Positions 32,707 through 46,149 of a DNA stretch of 64,000 nt are shown here, one piece after another. The notes under the pieces were generated by a model. That model saw only the letters and a program-made list of their open reading frames with translations. It was not told where the DNA came from and searched no databases. Within the stretch, counting starts at the first letter, position 1. Each line of letters begins with the position of its first letter. Both the position numbers and the translations under genes were made by a program. Origin of the DNA: Epiperipatus broadwayi (Eukaryota > Onychophora > Udeonychophora > Euonychophora > Peripatidae); NCBI GenBank assembly GCA_028023455.1, contig JAQFVV010012513.1, forward strand, positions 875,001 through 939,000. Direction: 5' to 3'.

Positions 32707-34577
32707 GCGATATCTACATATAATATAGTCTCGCATGTATATATATTATTGATCCTCAATAATAATAATAAAGAAAAAAGGGTTTCGTTAAAAGAAATAG
32801 AAAACCAATAAAAAAAAGAAAAAAAGGAGTTACTCAGTTTTAATATGTAAGTATTCTAAACTATGTGAAAGTCGTGAAAGGGATTAAAATGAAAAAAAAA
32901 AAAAGTTAGTTAAAAGGATTCTAAAAACTTATTTTAAAGGAAATTAGAAAAAACTAAATAAAGATTGAAGATTAGAAAGGAAAGGGGAGGGGTGTATAAT
33001 GAACGCGTCTCTTTCTTTCTTTGTTAAATAAGAAAATCACGTATCAAAAGAATGAAAGAAAATAATTGTAATTGTAAAATTAAAAATGTAAACTTGTACC
33101 AAATTTCCAGATAGATTGGTACAAGATAAAGTAATGTAAAGGAATGTTGCAATTAGTAATATTCAATATTTAAATGTATCAAAAGAATGAAAGAAAATAA
33201 TTGTAATTATAAAATTGAAAAAATGTAAAACTAGTACAAAAAATTCCAGATAGATTGGTATAAGATAAAGAATGAAAAGGAATGATGCAATTAGTAACAT
33301 TCTATGGAACGATAGCAGAGAAATAAGCAGCTGATTTAGAAGTAACGGGTTGTGTTTTCTTTTGCTGGCTAAAACTTAACAAAAAAATAATAGAAGGGAA
33401 GAAACCGTCTAGAGAATAGCAAGGACATATTATTCAAATGTTAACGAACTTAGTTGGGTACGCTAACATGGAAGGCTAGTGGTGAATAACGGGCGTTTTC
33501 TCGGTCTATCTCCGTCCAACCATTCGCTCACTACTTATAACATCTAAAATGCTGCTGAGAAGAGACCGCCGTTATGGAACCAGATCTGCCTGAAGATTCG
33601 TAATAGGATATTTAAAGAGATGAATACATACTGAAAGTCGGAATTAGAAAGAAATCAAATCCATGCCAAAAGATTATAAACTCTCACTCCACTAACTGGG
33701 ACGTCGGAAAAGCGAGCAACCATCTCTGCAAAAGAAGGGAAATTTTTCCCACTCGATGGTTGAACCTTCATTGAGGATTCCATACCTAGGTAACTTATTA
33801 ATACATGCATGTCAGAATTAATTTGTGAACAAAGAAATCAGTCAGAAACGAAAACTATTAAAATTTGCGCAATACTTTGGACAAATATAATTAAAAGAAC
33901 TTATGATTTTACTATAATAATGTATAAGAAAGTAACAATTGGGTTACGCTAGTTTATTTAAGGTTTAATTTGAATTATATTCTTTACTATTTATTTATGT
34001 GTATATTATGTTGGTGTGTGATAGGTATATGTGTGTTTTATGATTTTATTATGTCATTAGAAATAACGAATTGCAAAATTAAAGGTTTATTTATAAAAGG
34101 AAGTAAATAGTCATTTGCGTTTTTCTTTTTCTTTGCCAAGCGAATAAATATTTAGAGTGAGTTAAATCTAGGTCATTCGAGCGAACAAGTTTATTAAGTG
34201 AGGAATAATAATAATAAAGCAATCGAAATGGATAAATAAGTCCTTTCGTATCGTAAATAAAGGGAAAGAAGGAAGGGCTATAATTTATATTCCTGCTGTA
34301 CCGTGATAATTCCGGGAATAAATTTATAAATATTCCAAGCGCTGAGCAGAACAAATTATTCGATTCAAATAATTTGCCCAGCAGAGAAGAAGCATTTAAT
34401 TGGGAAATATAATGCTGGGATGATATTTTATATTATGTCAGTGTTCAATTAAGAATATATACTCAATTTTGGGGGTGTATATTGGCTTCTTGCTTGTGGT
34501 AATCATCATCGGTGGTGAAATGGTTGATCACATAATTATAAGTGCGGCTGGTGTTTAACCGAACGGTGGTTGTATTA
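32707..34577. other. Non-coding spacer with a 130-bp tandem duplication
   Basis: 33045-33175 and 33176-33303 are a direct tandem duplication (AGAATGAAAGAAAATAATTG, CCAGATAGATTGGTA and GATAAAG shared). The 87-codon minus-strand frame at 34091-34354 has no motif. No gene seen. Confidence 0.6.
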
Positions 34578-34625
34578 CAATATATTGTGAAATGAATACA
34601 GATATCAAACTTTATTTATTACATA
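34578..34625 (+). repeat. Solo Penelope 5' leader fragment
   Basis: About 45 bp match the leader at 30138-30184 (GTGAAATGAATACAGATATC, one change), but no ORF follows. Repeat G begins right after it. Confidence 0.75.
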
Positions 34626-34629
34626 TATA

Positions 34630-34850
34630 TATATACGTTACATTTAAATTTTAGTATTTAATTTTTTTTTTGTAAATATCTAATAATGAATTAAAAGCAC
34701 AGACATTCAAAATGCACAAATAATGAGTTATTAATTTATTAATAAGTTTAATTTAAATATTAAAATAAAATAAGCTTAAAAAAATTATAGAATCAAAGCA
34801 AAGAGTCTAATCATGAAATAAATATAATAAAAATCTTTTAATCTTAAAAG
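34630..34850. repeat. Repeat G, copy 2
   Basis: Direct counterpart of 25955-26180; about one base in ten differs by eye. It lies 8.7 kb from copy 1, with the Penelope pair between them. Confidence 0.8.
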
Positions 34851-36380
34851 TAACGAAGAGAGTTTTTAACAAAAATAAAATTACAAACAGATCCTTAGGG
34901 CAAAATGACCATTAAAAAGATTATTACGAAATAGATAAGAGTTGAGAAATAGAAACAAAAGGCTTGCTTTTCTCGCCCAAGATATATACACAGACCACAG
35001 AGGAAAATCTACTGAATATGTTTGATGGATCCACACATTCCTAGATAAGACGCTTCAGGACTATAAAAGGAAAAATTCAAAAAAAATAATTAATTAGAAG
35101 ATTAGAATTTTGAATTCATTTGTCATTGCTGAAAAAAAAAATTCTTAAAAGTTATTGTCGCCGTTACCAAAAATGTAATCTGTTTTAATCGCGCTTCCCT
35201 CGGTTTGGCCAGCTGAAGGCAGCCTCCATCTCCATGGATCGCAGGATTGAACCACTGGAACTGTCTTCATAAAGCATCATCAGTCTTCATAAATCATCAT
35301 CATCTGCAAGAAATGGCCCTTGCATAAATTGAAATCTTCATCACAAAGGAATGAGCTCGGAAAAAGGAAAGTATAAATTATAAAGAATAAAAGTGAACTG
35401 TAAACTCTCTTTAATTTAAAATCTCCAAACTTTATTTTCTTTAAACATGAACTGTTGACTTTCTGTGAACTTTATTTTTTATAAACTTAGCAATTTTAAG
35501 TCTTATCTAAAATTTAAAGTAATCTTTTTAAAATATGTATTATATTTTTTTTATTTATACTTAGTATGGGATCTGTTTGTAATAGGGCTGGAGTTTGCAA
35601 TTGCAAACGAATTTAAAGATAAAATCAAACACATATCATTATTTGTACATTATTAGATTTAAAAAAAAAGAAAAGGGTCAAATCTATTATTTGATGTAAA
35701 AATAAGTTGAATACAATGTGTAAATTTAAATAAGTTAAATACCCTAAATTAATTTTTTTTTTTTTTATACAATAAATTATTAAATTGACTTAAATTTAAA
35801 TTGAGTGTATATGACTGCTTAGATTCATTTAAGTATATATTAGTTTAAAAGGGTTTTGATTTCGGACTATTTGTTTCATAGTTGTGTCAATGCTGGTGGA
35901 TGGTTATATTAATGAAATGTGAAGTGTGTTAGCATTTAGGGCAATGTACCCAACTGAAGGCATGACCCCAAAGAAGTAGTCATGGCATTCAAATGAACAT
36001 GGAGTACTTCCCACAACATTGACCCCTTTCAGCTCTATGGATAGGGACTATAAGTCGGAAAGATAGACCACTCTCCCATCCATACATAGCATTTTCTCTT
36101 CATTATTTTATATGCATGTTTCCTTCACCAGACAGATGTACATTCCTATACTGGATGAAGGTCATGTTCTTCAAATAATATCATGCTGTCAGATGCACAT
36201 TCCTGTCAGCATGGTTCTATGCTAACATGTTCACATTACATTGGTTGTTGATATATACCGGGAAGCGAGCATTGGTGTGGCTGCGGACTTTTAGCCTGGA
36301 GTCAAATGTTTTGAAAATCTTTAAAGTGGGTCGTCTAGGTGGCCTATCTATGCTCAACATTCTAAGATTAAAAATTAAAG
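34851..36380. other. Non-coding spacer
   Basis: No gene. Frames at 35465-35656 (hydrophobic, low complexity) and 36227-36472 lack support; the latter ends in a microsatellite translated as Asn/Asp runs. Confidence 0.5.
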
Positions 36381-36400
36381 TTAAAAAAAAAAAAAAAAAA

Positions 36401-36450
<50 letters not shown>

Positions 36451-36468
36451 TGATGATGATGATGAAAC
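36381..36468. repeat. Poly-A, (AAT)n, (GAT)n microsatellite
   Basis: A run of A, then AAT trimers, then GAT trimers. It may mark the 3' end of an otherwise unrecognised insertion. Confidence 0.9.
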
Positions 36469-36896
36469 ATAAAGCATAATTTTTTTTCAAGTTTGTGTGT
36501 TGTCACCTATACATATATACGTGAACAAAATCTTTTGTGTTATTAGTACTGGCAGTGATCTAGTTTATTTTTTTTAATCTTTATTAAAAATATATTTCAA
36601 TAAATATGTTTTAAACTTCTGCTACTCCATGAGCTAGTGACTAGGGCTGATGGTCATAATAAAATATATATTTAAAATTGGGATCTTTAACGGCACGTAT
36701 CTGCCTATTACATAAAATTTCCATGATCCAATAGCCTGGTGGTGCCCTGTACGACAGATACGGTAAGACTTATGATCCACCCCGACTTATAATATATATT
36801 ACATAAATAATAAGTAGAATAATACTCAAGGATAAATGGGTTTATAAGTAATGATTAAAAACTAATCAACATTTAGATAATTCCAATATAGATAAA

Positions 36897-37012
36897 AATC
36901 AATAGTCTCAAACTGTTGTCAAGGCAACCACCTTTTAACAATAAAGCTGGAATCCTTTTATTGTTAAAAGGGGTTTATCTTGGCAACATTTTGAGACTGT
37001 TGATTGTTGAGT
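36897..37012. repeat. Short palindromic element
   Basis: Arms of about 50 bp: AATAGTCTCAAACTGTTG with CAACATTTTGAGACTGTT, and ACCTTTTAACAATAAA with TTTATTGTTAAAAGG. The central loop is only a few bases. Confidence 0.8.
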
Positions 37013-39284
37013 GTTTTTTAATGGTTATATATATTGTAACCGGTTGAGTTACATGGTACACCCATAATAATATAGTGTGTGTGCGTATATATATGGAAAA
37101 TAAAGGAAAAGTAGAAATAAACACAGAATAAATTTTTGTAGATATTTTTTTATATTTCCTAAAATAAAACCATAATATAATAAGGGTTAAATAACTCTGG
37201 ATTTAAAATAATATTTTATTGTTTATAAATTAAACTTTTAAAAGGTCTGAATAAATATAAATATTGTATTGTTATTATTATTATTCTGATTGTGAAATGT
37301 AAAAAAACACAATATTGTTTTCAAATTTTTTTTTAATTAAACAAATTTTTTATCTATTAGAAATCCCCTAAGTAGAAACATGTATATGTTTTTAAGGGGA
37401 TTAGAAAGCTAAAAATAAAAACTCTGTTTTTAATCAAAGTGTTGTTAACACCTCAGATGATTTTATAAAAGACTGATTAAAAATATATCAGTTAGTCAGG
37501 TTAGTGATTTTTGAAGAGAACAGGTCAGCTGCAGAGTTGGTTACTATATTTTGTTGCAACTTGATGAAGGGCAGCAGTTGGTTTTAGCTGACCATATAGT
37601 TGTCAGAACATTAGATTGGGGAGCTGCCAATATTTCCTTTGCAGGAGTTTGAAATTCACATGGAGAAAATGGCCCACTTCTTTCTGTAGAAATTCATAGC
37701 CTTAAACATGGAGGATGGTTGCTTGCCTAAAATTCTATCAAACCAAGACAGTTGATTGCCTGGAATAATCATAGGTAGAGCAGAGACCAACTACAAATCA
37801 AGATTTTACATGGATTGCATACTTTTATCTGATGATGACAACAAACATGGATTATATTTTTCTAATAGACCAATTTTTTAAACCAGCTTGCTAAATGAAT
37901 AATTATATTATGCTGACATATCTAAAGGCAGAGAAGAACAGATAAAAATATATACAGCTGTGGTGAGTAGAGTTATATATAATAACAAAATTTTAAATAA
38001 TTTCTTTAGTAAAATTACATTTTGAAAGTGATGCGTGAATTTGTACTTTTTATGTTTATGGTGGGTGTATGGTTGAGCAGGGCTGTGTGGATGCAATGTG
38101 TTTATGGTCTTCTGAAGTATATGCTCAGCACTGTCTAGACCTAGATATTGAGCTCCCAGGATAGTCCAGCAGTGTATATGTAGACCTCATATATAGGCCT
38201 TGGTCTCATGAGTAGACCTCTTCTAAAGCCCCTAAGTCTCACAAGAGATGAGCAGGGCTGGCTCAGTGCCTAATATTTTTTTATGGATACTATTTTTTGT
38301 GGATGATCTGTCTAGGTACTTAGAGGGGCAGTGCTTAAAAATGAGATATTTTCTCGCAACATCATGGGGCATTGTGTACTTAGTCCATGCTTGACTATCT
38401 ACTTATCATGGCATGAAGAGCTGCACTACACGTATTCACTTTTCCTCTCTCACCTTGCCTACTTCATCAGCATTAACTAATCAAGCAGAAAGACATTTAG
38501 AAATTTATATTTTTTTAATTCTATAAAACGATTGTATATTTCGTTTATTAAAAAAAAAAAAGGCATTTTAAATCAATCAACAATCATCTGTCAAAAATTT
38601 GATAGTACTTGTTTCAAGAAAAAGACTATTCAGCAAAGAGAATAAAATTGTGAGAATAATCTGTAATAATTTTATTGTGATAAATACTAATGTTATGTAG
38701 ATAAATTAATATATCGCACGTCTGTGCAAATTAGATATATATATATGCGTTTCAGTAAACCTACTATGTAAATGTATTTCATTTAACTGAAACATTAATC
38801 ATTTATTATATTTATATATAATTTAAGATTTGGATAATTATTTTGCAGCAAGTCAAATAGGTTATTTCACGCACGCACACACATGTATATGTGCACATGT
38901 TATCAATTATAACACATATGTAAATTTTAATCATTTTTTGATGTTATTGAATGTCAATTGAAATAGATTAATTGTATATTATAAATCGCGCGTCTGTGCG
39001 CCTATATATGTAAACCATAGTAATAACTTGGATTGTAAATTTAAATTTTGTAAATCAATGTAACAATTTAAATTTTGAATAGGAATTATGTAAATTAATG
39101 TGAAAACTTGAATTTTGTAGTAATCTTATAAATTACAAAGTGATGACTGTATTATTGTGTACTTTTCATAATCAGAACCCTTATAAGACCTTAAATTTAT
39201 CTTTATTGTTATTAATAAACATTTAATTGTTAAAATTGTATTCCATCATCTCTTGTTCACATACAGTAACAGAGCCCATGTTCT
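37013..39284. other. Non-coding spacer
   Basis: No gene. A CGCACGTCTGTGC / CGCGCGTCTGTGC motif occurs twice, near 38716 and 38988, both after similar AT-rich text, a probable small dispersed repeat. Confidence 0.45.
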
Positions 39285-39950
39285 CTGAGCTAGATTTTGG
39301 ACACGGATAAATGGGGATGTGTTTAGTGCTTTGGGCATCCAGAGATGATCAACCATCATCCTGGTTGGCGCAAAAGAGGATACTCTTTAAAGCCCATGTA
39401 CTATTATATTTCATTTTAGTTCAGTCTTGTTAAAAATTTAAGTTTATAGTTGACCAATACAAGTGGCCTGAGCATTGATGATGATCAGCATGTTTAATAT
39501 CCCAGCATTATTATTTAGATTTTTCTGATTATTGTGTATTCTAATGGATGGGCATTAAACTGGTGCATCCAAGTTATGGTTAAATAATTGCCCAAGCTGG
39601 CAAAGGCTCAATAGTTAGCCTGGTCTAAAGAAGACCCATTTTCAATCCAGCCACGAGATGGTCTGTTGATTTTATTCTGATTTATTGTAATAATTTGTTT
39701 AATCCCATCAATGATGATGATGGATGGTTATTTCTTTTGAGTACTCATACTTACTTTTATTTATAATGCTGGTTGATAATAATTATGATTTACTTGCTCT
39801 TCTGAGTTAGCTGGCTGATTGATCAATGTTCTCAGAGATCTTTTGATCTCATGCTTTTTTTAAATATATCTTATTTATATATCTTTTATAATTAATTTGA
39901 TATTTCATTTTAAATGGACTGTGAGTGATGATGATTTTGCCATCACCCAG
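39285..39950. repeat. Dispersed repeat F, copy 2
   Basis: Longer and less decayed than the copy at 25.3 kb; contains CTAGATTTTGGACACGG, GGTTGGCGCAAAAGAGG and ACAAGTGGCCTGAGCATTGA. Not a recognised family. Confidence 0.65.
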
Positions 39951-40319
39951 TTCACTTCCTCACTTATCACCCCAGATTCCCATCTGCCTTTTCTCACATA
40001 CCCCCATCCCATTACAATATTTATATATATATATATAAAATTTAAACAGAAGTAACATTACCCCCCAAAAAGCTATGTAAACATCAAACAACTAGAAAAA
40101 AAATGAAACAATACCAATTTATACTTTAGCTTTATTAAATAGAAAAGCTAAAGGATAGATTGATATTATTCTATATTTTCATAATTGATAGATATACACT
40201 ACAGTCTTCAGTTTACATTGTTGCACTAAGAAGATTAACATTGAAAAGGGTATGCAGCAGAGTGTTTTCATATTACTACAAACATTTTCAAGCTATTTCA
40301 CAAGAAATATATTTCTGAA

Positions 40320-40760
40320 TTAAATGAAAAGTTAGGTGAATAAAAATACACTCAGATTACTTAAGCCATCTAGATTTTTCAGATCATTGATTGCATTTGC
40401 AAATAATGCTTTCTGAGATTCGGGGAATATTCCCAGAATTATAGAATGAAAATGGCAAGGTAGAAACTAAGAATAAATGTTAAAATGACTAAAGTTTTCT
40501 TCAATAAATTTTTATAAAAATAAAAAAAAAGATTGATTTTCGAGAATTAGAAGGTGGTAACAACTGTCAACACTCTGGCCACATGTATATGAAACAAAAC
40601 TCGGATGGATTACTTTTAATATAAATATATTAATTTTAGAAGAAAAAAAACACATGCTTATATGTCCAAAAAGAAAGTTTTTTATCAAGCTGTTTTACCA
40701 TGCTTTCACGTATAGATATGCAATTTGGACATTTAAGAGAAAAGCAATACAAAGATTTCA
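40320..40760 (+). mobile_element. LINE RT fragment, strongly decayed
   Basis: Plus-strand remnants of the motif-C region (LIAFANNAF) and the downstream thumb/KAIQRFQTIL block, out of frame. The same part of the element reappears in better shape from 40910, so these are two separate or duplicated insertions. Confidence 0.6.
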
Positions 40761-40909
40761 GACCATTCTTATATAGAGAATATTACTATGTAATGGTCAG
40801 ACTAATATATTTTATCTATTTACATATATCTTTATCTATTTATACGAATTATCTATTTATACAAGACAAAGTGACTCCCTACTTACAAAACGTTTTACAG
40901 CTGTGCTGC

Positions 40910-41745
40910 AAGAAGTATTTTGTGGATTAAAATGGGAAGCTAAAGAAGAGAAAGTAAGTGGAAATTATTTAAGTCATTTAGATTTTGCAAATGATGTAGT
41001 TGTTTTTGCAAATAATGCTTTAGAGCTGCAGGGAATGTTGCAGGAGTTATCTATCAGATGAAAGTAGAAAAGTAGGACTAAAGATAAATCTTAAAACGAT
41101 TAAAGTAATGTTTAATAGATTTTTTCAAAATATGAAAATAAAGATTGATTATGATGAGTTAGAAGAAGTTAACAGCTACAACTACCTTGGTCAGATTATT
41201 AATACAGATGGAAACATAATGGATGAAATTAATCATAGAATTAAACTTGGTTGGAATGCTTTGGTAGAAATAACTTGATACTAAAAGGAAATATGCCTAT
41301 GTGTTTGAAAAAACAGGTTTTTAATAAATGTGTTTTACCAGTTGTTACTTATGGATCTGAGACTTGGACACTTAATAGAAGAGCAATACAGAGACTTCAG
41401 ACCACTCAAAGAAGTATGGAGAGATGCATCTTAGGAGTAACAAAAAGAGATTGAAAACACAATTAATGGGTAAGAGAACAAACAGGTGTTACTGACCTAA
41501 TTGAAAAAATTAAAAGACTGAATATTGCTAGGAGATGATAATAGATGGACAATTGAAATCTTCAACTGGTTTTCAAGAAATTGTAAAAGACCCATAAAGA
41601 GATCATGTGTGAGATGGATGGATGAAATAAGAAAGTGTGCAGGGGTGATGTGGAAAAGAGAAGTAAAGATTGGAGAAGTTGGATTGAACTTGGATAGATG
41701 TTTATCCTTCAGTGGATTGATAATGGTTGTTGATGATGATGATTT
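40910..41745 (+). mobile_element. LINE RT C-terminal part, RTE-like, frameshifted
   Basis: Best-kept LINE copy here. It encodes LSHLDFANDVVVFANNALEL (RT motif C, FADD changed to FAND), then VTYGSETWTLNRRAIQRLQT and MERCILGVTKRD, and after a stop RWMDEIRKCAGVMWKRE near 41615-41660. It ends in GTTGATGATGATGATTTA. The YGSETW and WTIEI..W motifs are standard thumb and tail features of non-LTR elements. The reading frame is broken at least twice. The 84-codon frame at 41525-41779 covers the tail. Confidence 0.8.
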
Positions 41746-41779
41746 ATACAAATTACATGGGCATCATTCTGTTCCATAA

Positions 41780-42639
41780 AATAATGATGACTACTACATA
41801 GAATACCCATTTGTAATGCCAGAGTAGATTGTGGAGAACAGAAGTTCCTCCCAATGAATGAGGATTGGCTGCACTACACTTAAAAAAACTGACAGATTAT
41901 ACAACAGTAGTTTGATTACAAATATAAGTGTCCAAGATTTCATTAAGTTATTTTAATTTCCATTTACATTCATATTAAGATGTTTTTAGATAATAAAGTA
42001 CATTCGTCCTACATCAAATCCCGACTTTAATAAACTTTAAACACAATTTTACACTTGTATCAACCCATAAACTAAAACATTTCTTTGATCATATTTTCTA
42101 GTATCAACACATACATATATTCTATATGGAATAGACATCAGTGCTATCTTTATAAACAAAATTATGAGGAATGGTATTTTAAGGATCCTAATTCAATAAA
42201 CTACAACTGCTATAGAAGTGTCATTTGCTTCTACTCTGATTCAATAAAACATCTTTATTGAACAATAATCATAAGGTTGTAGTTTTAGGTTCTAACCTTA
42301 CATCAGCACAACTGCAAGATATATAGAGATGGTTCACTCCGATACTGAACTCTAATTCATAAAAACTAGATAGGAATGTATTCTCCCATATAAATGTCAA
42401 TACATTTAAACTTTGTAACAGTGAACAAACACCTGCATATATATAATATAAATTCATCTACATGAAATCCAATTCTCCGTAATCAAATAGAGTTAACTAC
42501 GAACAAACAGTGGATATAATTACATCATTAACTACAATTATTTAAGACTTTGACAATCGTTGTATTTTATATTTTATCATTATTTATTACTCTTTTCTTT
42601 AAGTAATAATTTGTACAATGTTCATTTCAATATATTTAA
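41780..42639. other. Non-coding spacer
   Basis: Nothing recognised. Confidence 0.5.
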
Positions 42640-43160
42640 CAGTAATAAAAAAGTTGTTACAATATGAAAACATAATGGAATGAATTTATCATAGACTTAC
42701 ACTTTGATGGAGTGATTATAATAGAAATATTTTAATGTTAAAAGAAACTATGTCTACGGATTTGAAAAGAAAAAAGATTTTAATAAATGTTTTATGAGTT
42801 TTTACTTATGGATCTCCGACTTTAACCCTTAACAATAGAATGGAGTAATGGATTTCTTTTGGGGTATCAAGAAGAAATCAAAAGAGAAATATATGGGTGA
42901 GAAAACAAATAGTTATCATTTTTATCAGTGAGAGAATTAAGAAACTGAAATAAAGCTCAACTGAACATATTTCTAGAAAAAAAAAAATATTTGGTGAATA
43001 GTCCAAAACTTGAACTGGATCTGAAGATATTGTAATAGACTTAAAAAGAGACCACAGGTAAGATGAATGAATGAAAAAATAAAAGAAAGGCTATAGATGA
43101 GAGAATCTGGATTAAACATAAAATATCTTTATCCTTCGTTGGATGATAGTGGTTGACCTA
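42640..43160 (+). mobile_element. LINE 3' fragment, decayed
   Basis: Follows the same order as 41.2-41.7 kb: an EINHRLT-like start, FLLMDLRL for YGSETWTL, a WARHISR-like block, then KIKERL near the end. Many indels. Confidence 0.6.
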
Positions 43161-44374
43161 GTGTATATGCATACCCCTTTATTTTTAAAATTAAGATTAA
43201 AATTAATCTAAATGTTTGCTTACTATTTTTCAAAATCTTATGTCATAATTAAGATTCAAAATTTTAACAATTGAAATTCTTGCAAGAGTGATTATTGGTA
43301 TTTAAAACGTTACTGATGTATAAAGATTAGGAACCCTTTATGACATTTCTCTACGAATCATAATATGCATTATTGAATGTTATAAAGATCACAAAGAATT
43401 ATGTGGCTTTAAAGACTCAGACAATGAAAATAATAGAATGAAGAAATAATTGAGTTGAGAGTATGATTGCCGTTTCGATCAATCAGCGTGACCCAACACT
43501 CATAAGTAATTAAGTACACAATTCAAAGAACAGTTTTCAATGTTGTTGTCAGTTTTTAACTCTAATAAATTTTGATGAGTACATGTTTATCTTGATAAAG
43601 TTAAGAAGAAAATTAATAATTTTGAAATTGTAAATGCTGCAGATCTAAATAAAAATAAGTATTTTTGTTTTGAAAGTACGTGAATTTTTGTAAGCATATA
43701 GAAAAACATACCATTAAAGTAAAAACAAGCAAACTGTAAGGCAAAGTTGTTTTCCAATTCTCTTCTTTGACCAGCAACAACCTGCATTATAGGTCTAATG
43801 GGCCAATCATTTCTCATAAAATAATTATTCATCTACTATTTTCTCTTCACCATGCTCAACTATAGTATCAACAATAATGACTTTCCATTGACTTGGAAGA
43901 ATAAAACCCAGAAGGGTGTTGAACTATTTAATGGCTGTCAGTACTCAACATTATACCTTCACTGTTATAAAAATTATGGCATTTGATACTAGACATTCCA
44001 TTGTTCCCTTCACCATTTCCTGATAGTAAATGTTTTCCTGAATACTTTTATTACTGTTATCAACAAAATCAAAATTAGAGACAGACTTCTTGCACCCGAC
44101 TCTTTATATAATGATTCTTGGTCTATGTGTAACATTCCTGATACTTTTTTTTCTTTGAAGCCTCAGCGGTCTCAGAGTGCTGCTATCTTCATCATGGATG
44201 ATTAACTTTGTTTCTGATTCATTACTATGTATTTTACTTATTGATTTTTGTTCATGATTAAATTTCACTTTAAATTATAGTTTTATTCATAATAAATAAA
44301 ATACAAACTTATTGCTTATACATTCTCAATTACCATAATGTAAAGAAAATAAATAAATAAAGATACAAAATGGC
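43161..44374. other. Non-coding spacer
   Basis: No gene. The 81-codon minus-strand frame at 43587-43832 has no motif. Confidence 0.5.
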
Positions 44375-44815
44375 ATCATTTATAAATGGATATGTAGGTG
44401 TGGTAGTGGATATATAGGGAAATTGAGATGTACATTGGAAAATTGATCTAAAAAGCACTCACTGTTATTAAAAAGGGTTCAGAAAATAAAACCAAATTGC
44501 AAAGTAAATAATAATGTTTCAGCATCCATTTTTTTATGACCATAATAAGCATGTATTTATGGTTTTAACTTCAATTATAATAATGTAAAAATATTGCAAA
44601 TTGAAAAAAATAACAACAAAAGAAAAATAAAGGAAGCTATGCTAATATACAAATACAAACAAGACTTAATCAACAGGCAGGCAGCAAATGTTAAGATCAC
44701 AGAATTGTGGGAAGGTTAACCTTTCAAAATGTTAGTTGACAAAGACTACAAGGATAGTCAAAAGCACTCCTAAATGGATACAATTTTTAAAGTTATACTT
44801 TACATATATCTGAAT
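44375..44815 (+). pseudogene. Penelope-like GIY-YIG endonuclease fragment
   Basis: Diverged relative of the C-terminus at 32.2-32.55 kb. With frameshifts one reads a YIGKLRCTLEN-like segment (GIY-YIG core), then FYDHNKHVYGFNFNYNNVKI, NNKRKIKEAML and VKITELWEG followed by a stop. The 3' flank still holds the GACTACAAGGATAGTC hairpin seen in the intact element. Older insertion of the same lineage. Confidence 0.78.
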
Positions 44816-44848
44816 ACTGTATTTATAAATATCTATTTTAAGATTAGT

Positions 44849-44975
44849 ATATCGCTGGTTTAGCACTAAATACATATATTGGTGATTATTTATCCTTTAG
44901 ACATATATGGGTCAAGTGTATCAGTGATACAGTGATATGAGATAGTATGGAGAATTGAAGATTGTGTGAAATGTA
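44849..44975 (+). mobile_element. Family C fragment with truncated ribozyme
   Basis: From CGCTGGTTTAGCAC onward it follows the family-C unit (ATACATATATTGGTGATTAT, AAGTGTATCAGTG). It starts inside helix II of the ribozyme, so the CTGATGA box is missing. It lies 30 nt after the Penelope fragment. Confidence 0.7.
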
Positions 44976-45524
44976 AATATATTTTACAGGTTCATATGAA
45001 TATGATTTTGATTATGAATCTGACATTTCAGCTTGATTCCACAAGCCATCAATGGGTAATGAAGAGAATATTATAAAGATGATCATAAGTGCACAATAAA
45101 AACTGTTTTATAACAATGTTAAAATGCCACCAATTAGAAAAAAAAAACAGTTCTATAATATTGAAAATATACAAAAAAAAAAAAAAAGAGACCAAATTGT
45201 ATCAATAAAGCTGAAGACAATACAATCTTCTTCCTGTTTGAAAATTTTTTTAAAAAATATATATTACTCTGAATAATTTCTAATTTTTATTTTTAATTTT
45301 TCAATTTTATATACCTGTTTCTTCTATTGGTGGAACCTTAATACTGTTATAAAGCAGTGTTTAAAGTGTCTCCAACTGACTTTATAATATTCTATTCATA
45401 ATCCAGTTGATGGCTTGTACAACAATAAAGCCAAACTGTCAATATATTCATAAACAAAATCATACACAGATGAACCCACAAAATATATTATTTAAATAAT
45501 ATATGTGGATCACCAGCATCATCA
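44976..45524. other. Non-coding spacer
   Basis: Contains a poly-A run near 45172-45187; no gene. Confidence 0.5.
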
Positions 45525-45990
45525 AACATTATCAATCCACTGCAGGATATCCATCTTCTCCAATCTCTAGTCTCTTTTCTCCACATTACCTCTGCACACT
45601 TTCTTATTTCATCCATTCATCTCACAGGTTTCTTTCTTGGTTTTTTACAAACTTTTGAAACCCAGTTTAAGATTTCAATTGTCCATCTATTATCATCCCT
45701 TCTAGAAATATGTTAAACCCAATTCCACTTCATTCTTTTAATTCTTTCAATGATGTCAGTAACACCTGTTTGCTCTCTAACTCATGCATTTTGTGGTCTC
45801 TTCTTGTTACTCCTAACATGCATGTCTCCATACTTCTCTAAGAAGTCTGAAGTCTCTGCATTACTCTTCTTTTAAGTGACCAAGTCTCAGATACATAAGT
45901 AAGAACTTGTAAAACACATTTATTAAAAACATTCCTTTTCAAATGCATAATCATATTTTCTTTTAATATTAATGATGCATTTTAGTAACT
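45525..45990 (-). mobile_element. LINE 3' end, antisense
   Basis: Minus strand encodes the tail block (RWMDEIRKCAEVMW, then RHISRRDDNRWTIEILNW) and, further left in the protein, SETWSLKRRVMQRLQ. Same family as 41 kb, with a GAT-poor end near 45525. Frame broken. Confidence 0.72.
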
Positions 45991-46149
45991 ATTTTATTAT
46001 AATATTCAACATGTTGCCTTACCACATCACTTATAAACTCCTATCAGATTTATATACAGTAGTTACAAGCATATGTTAAGTAATGTTCTAAAAACATACC
46101 AAATCAAGATTTCAATAAACTTTTGACATGTAGATTTATAATGCAAAAA
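45991..46149. other. Short spacer
   Basis: Nothing recognised. Confidence 0.4.

Noticed and set aside
34091-34354. 87-codon minus-strand ORF
   Set aside because: No recognisable domain or context; a chance frame in a spacer.
35270-35310. CTGATGATG on the minus strand
   Set aside because: No helix II or GAAA follows at a suitable distance.
36217-36477. Overlapping ORFs with poly-Ser/Leu or poly-Asn/Asp
   Set aside because: They translate the A/AAT/GAT microsatellite.
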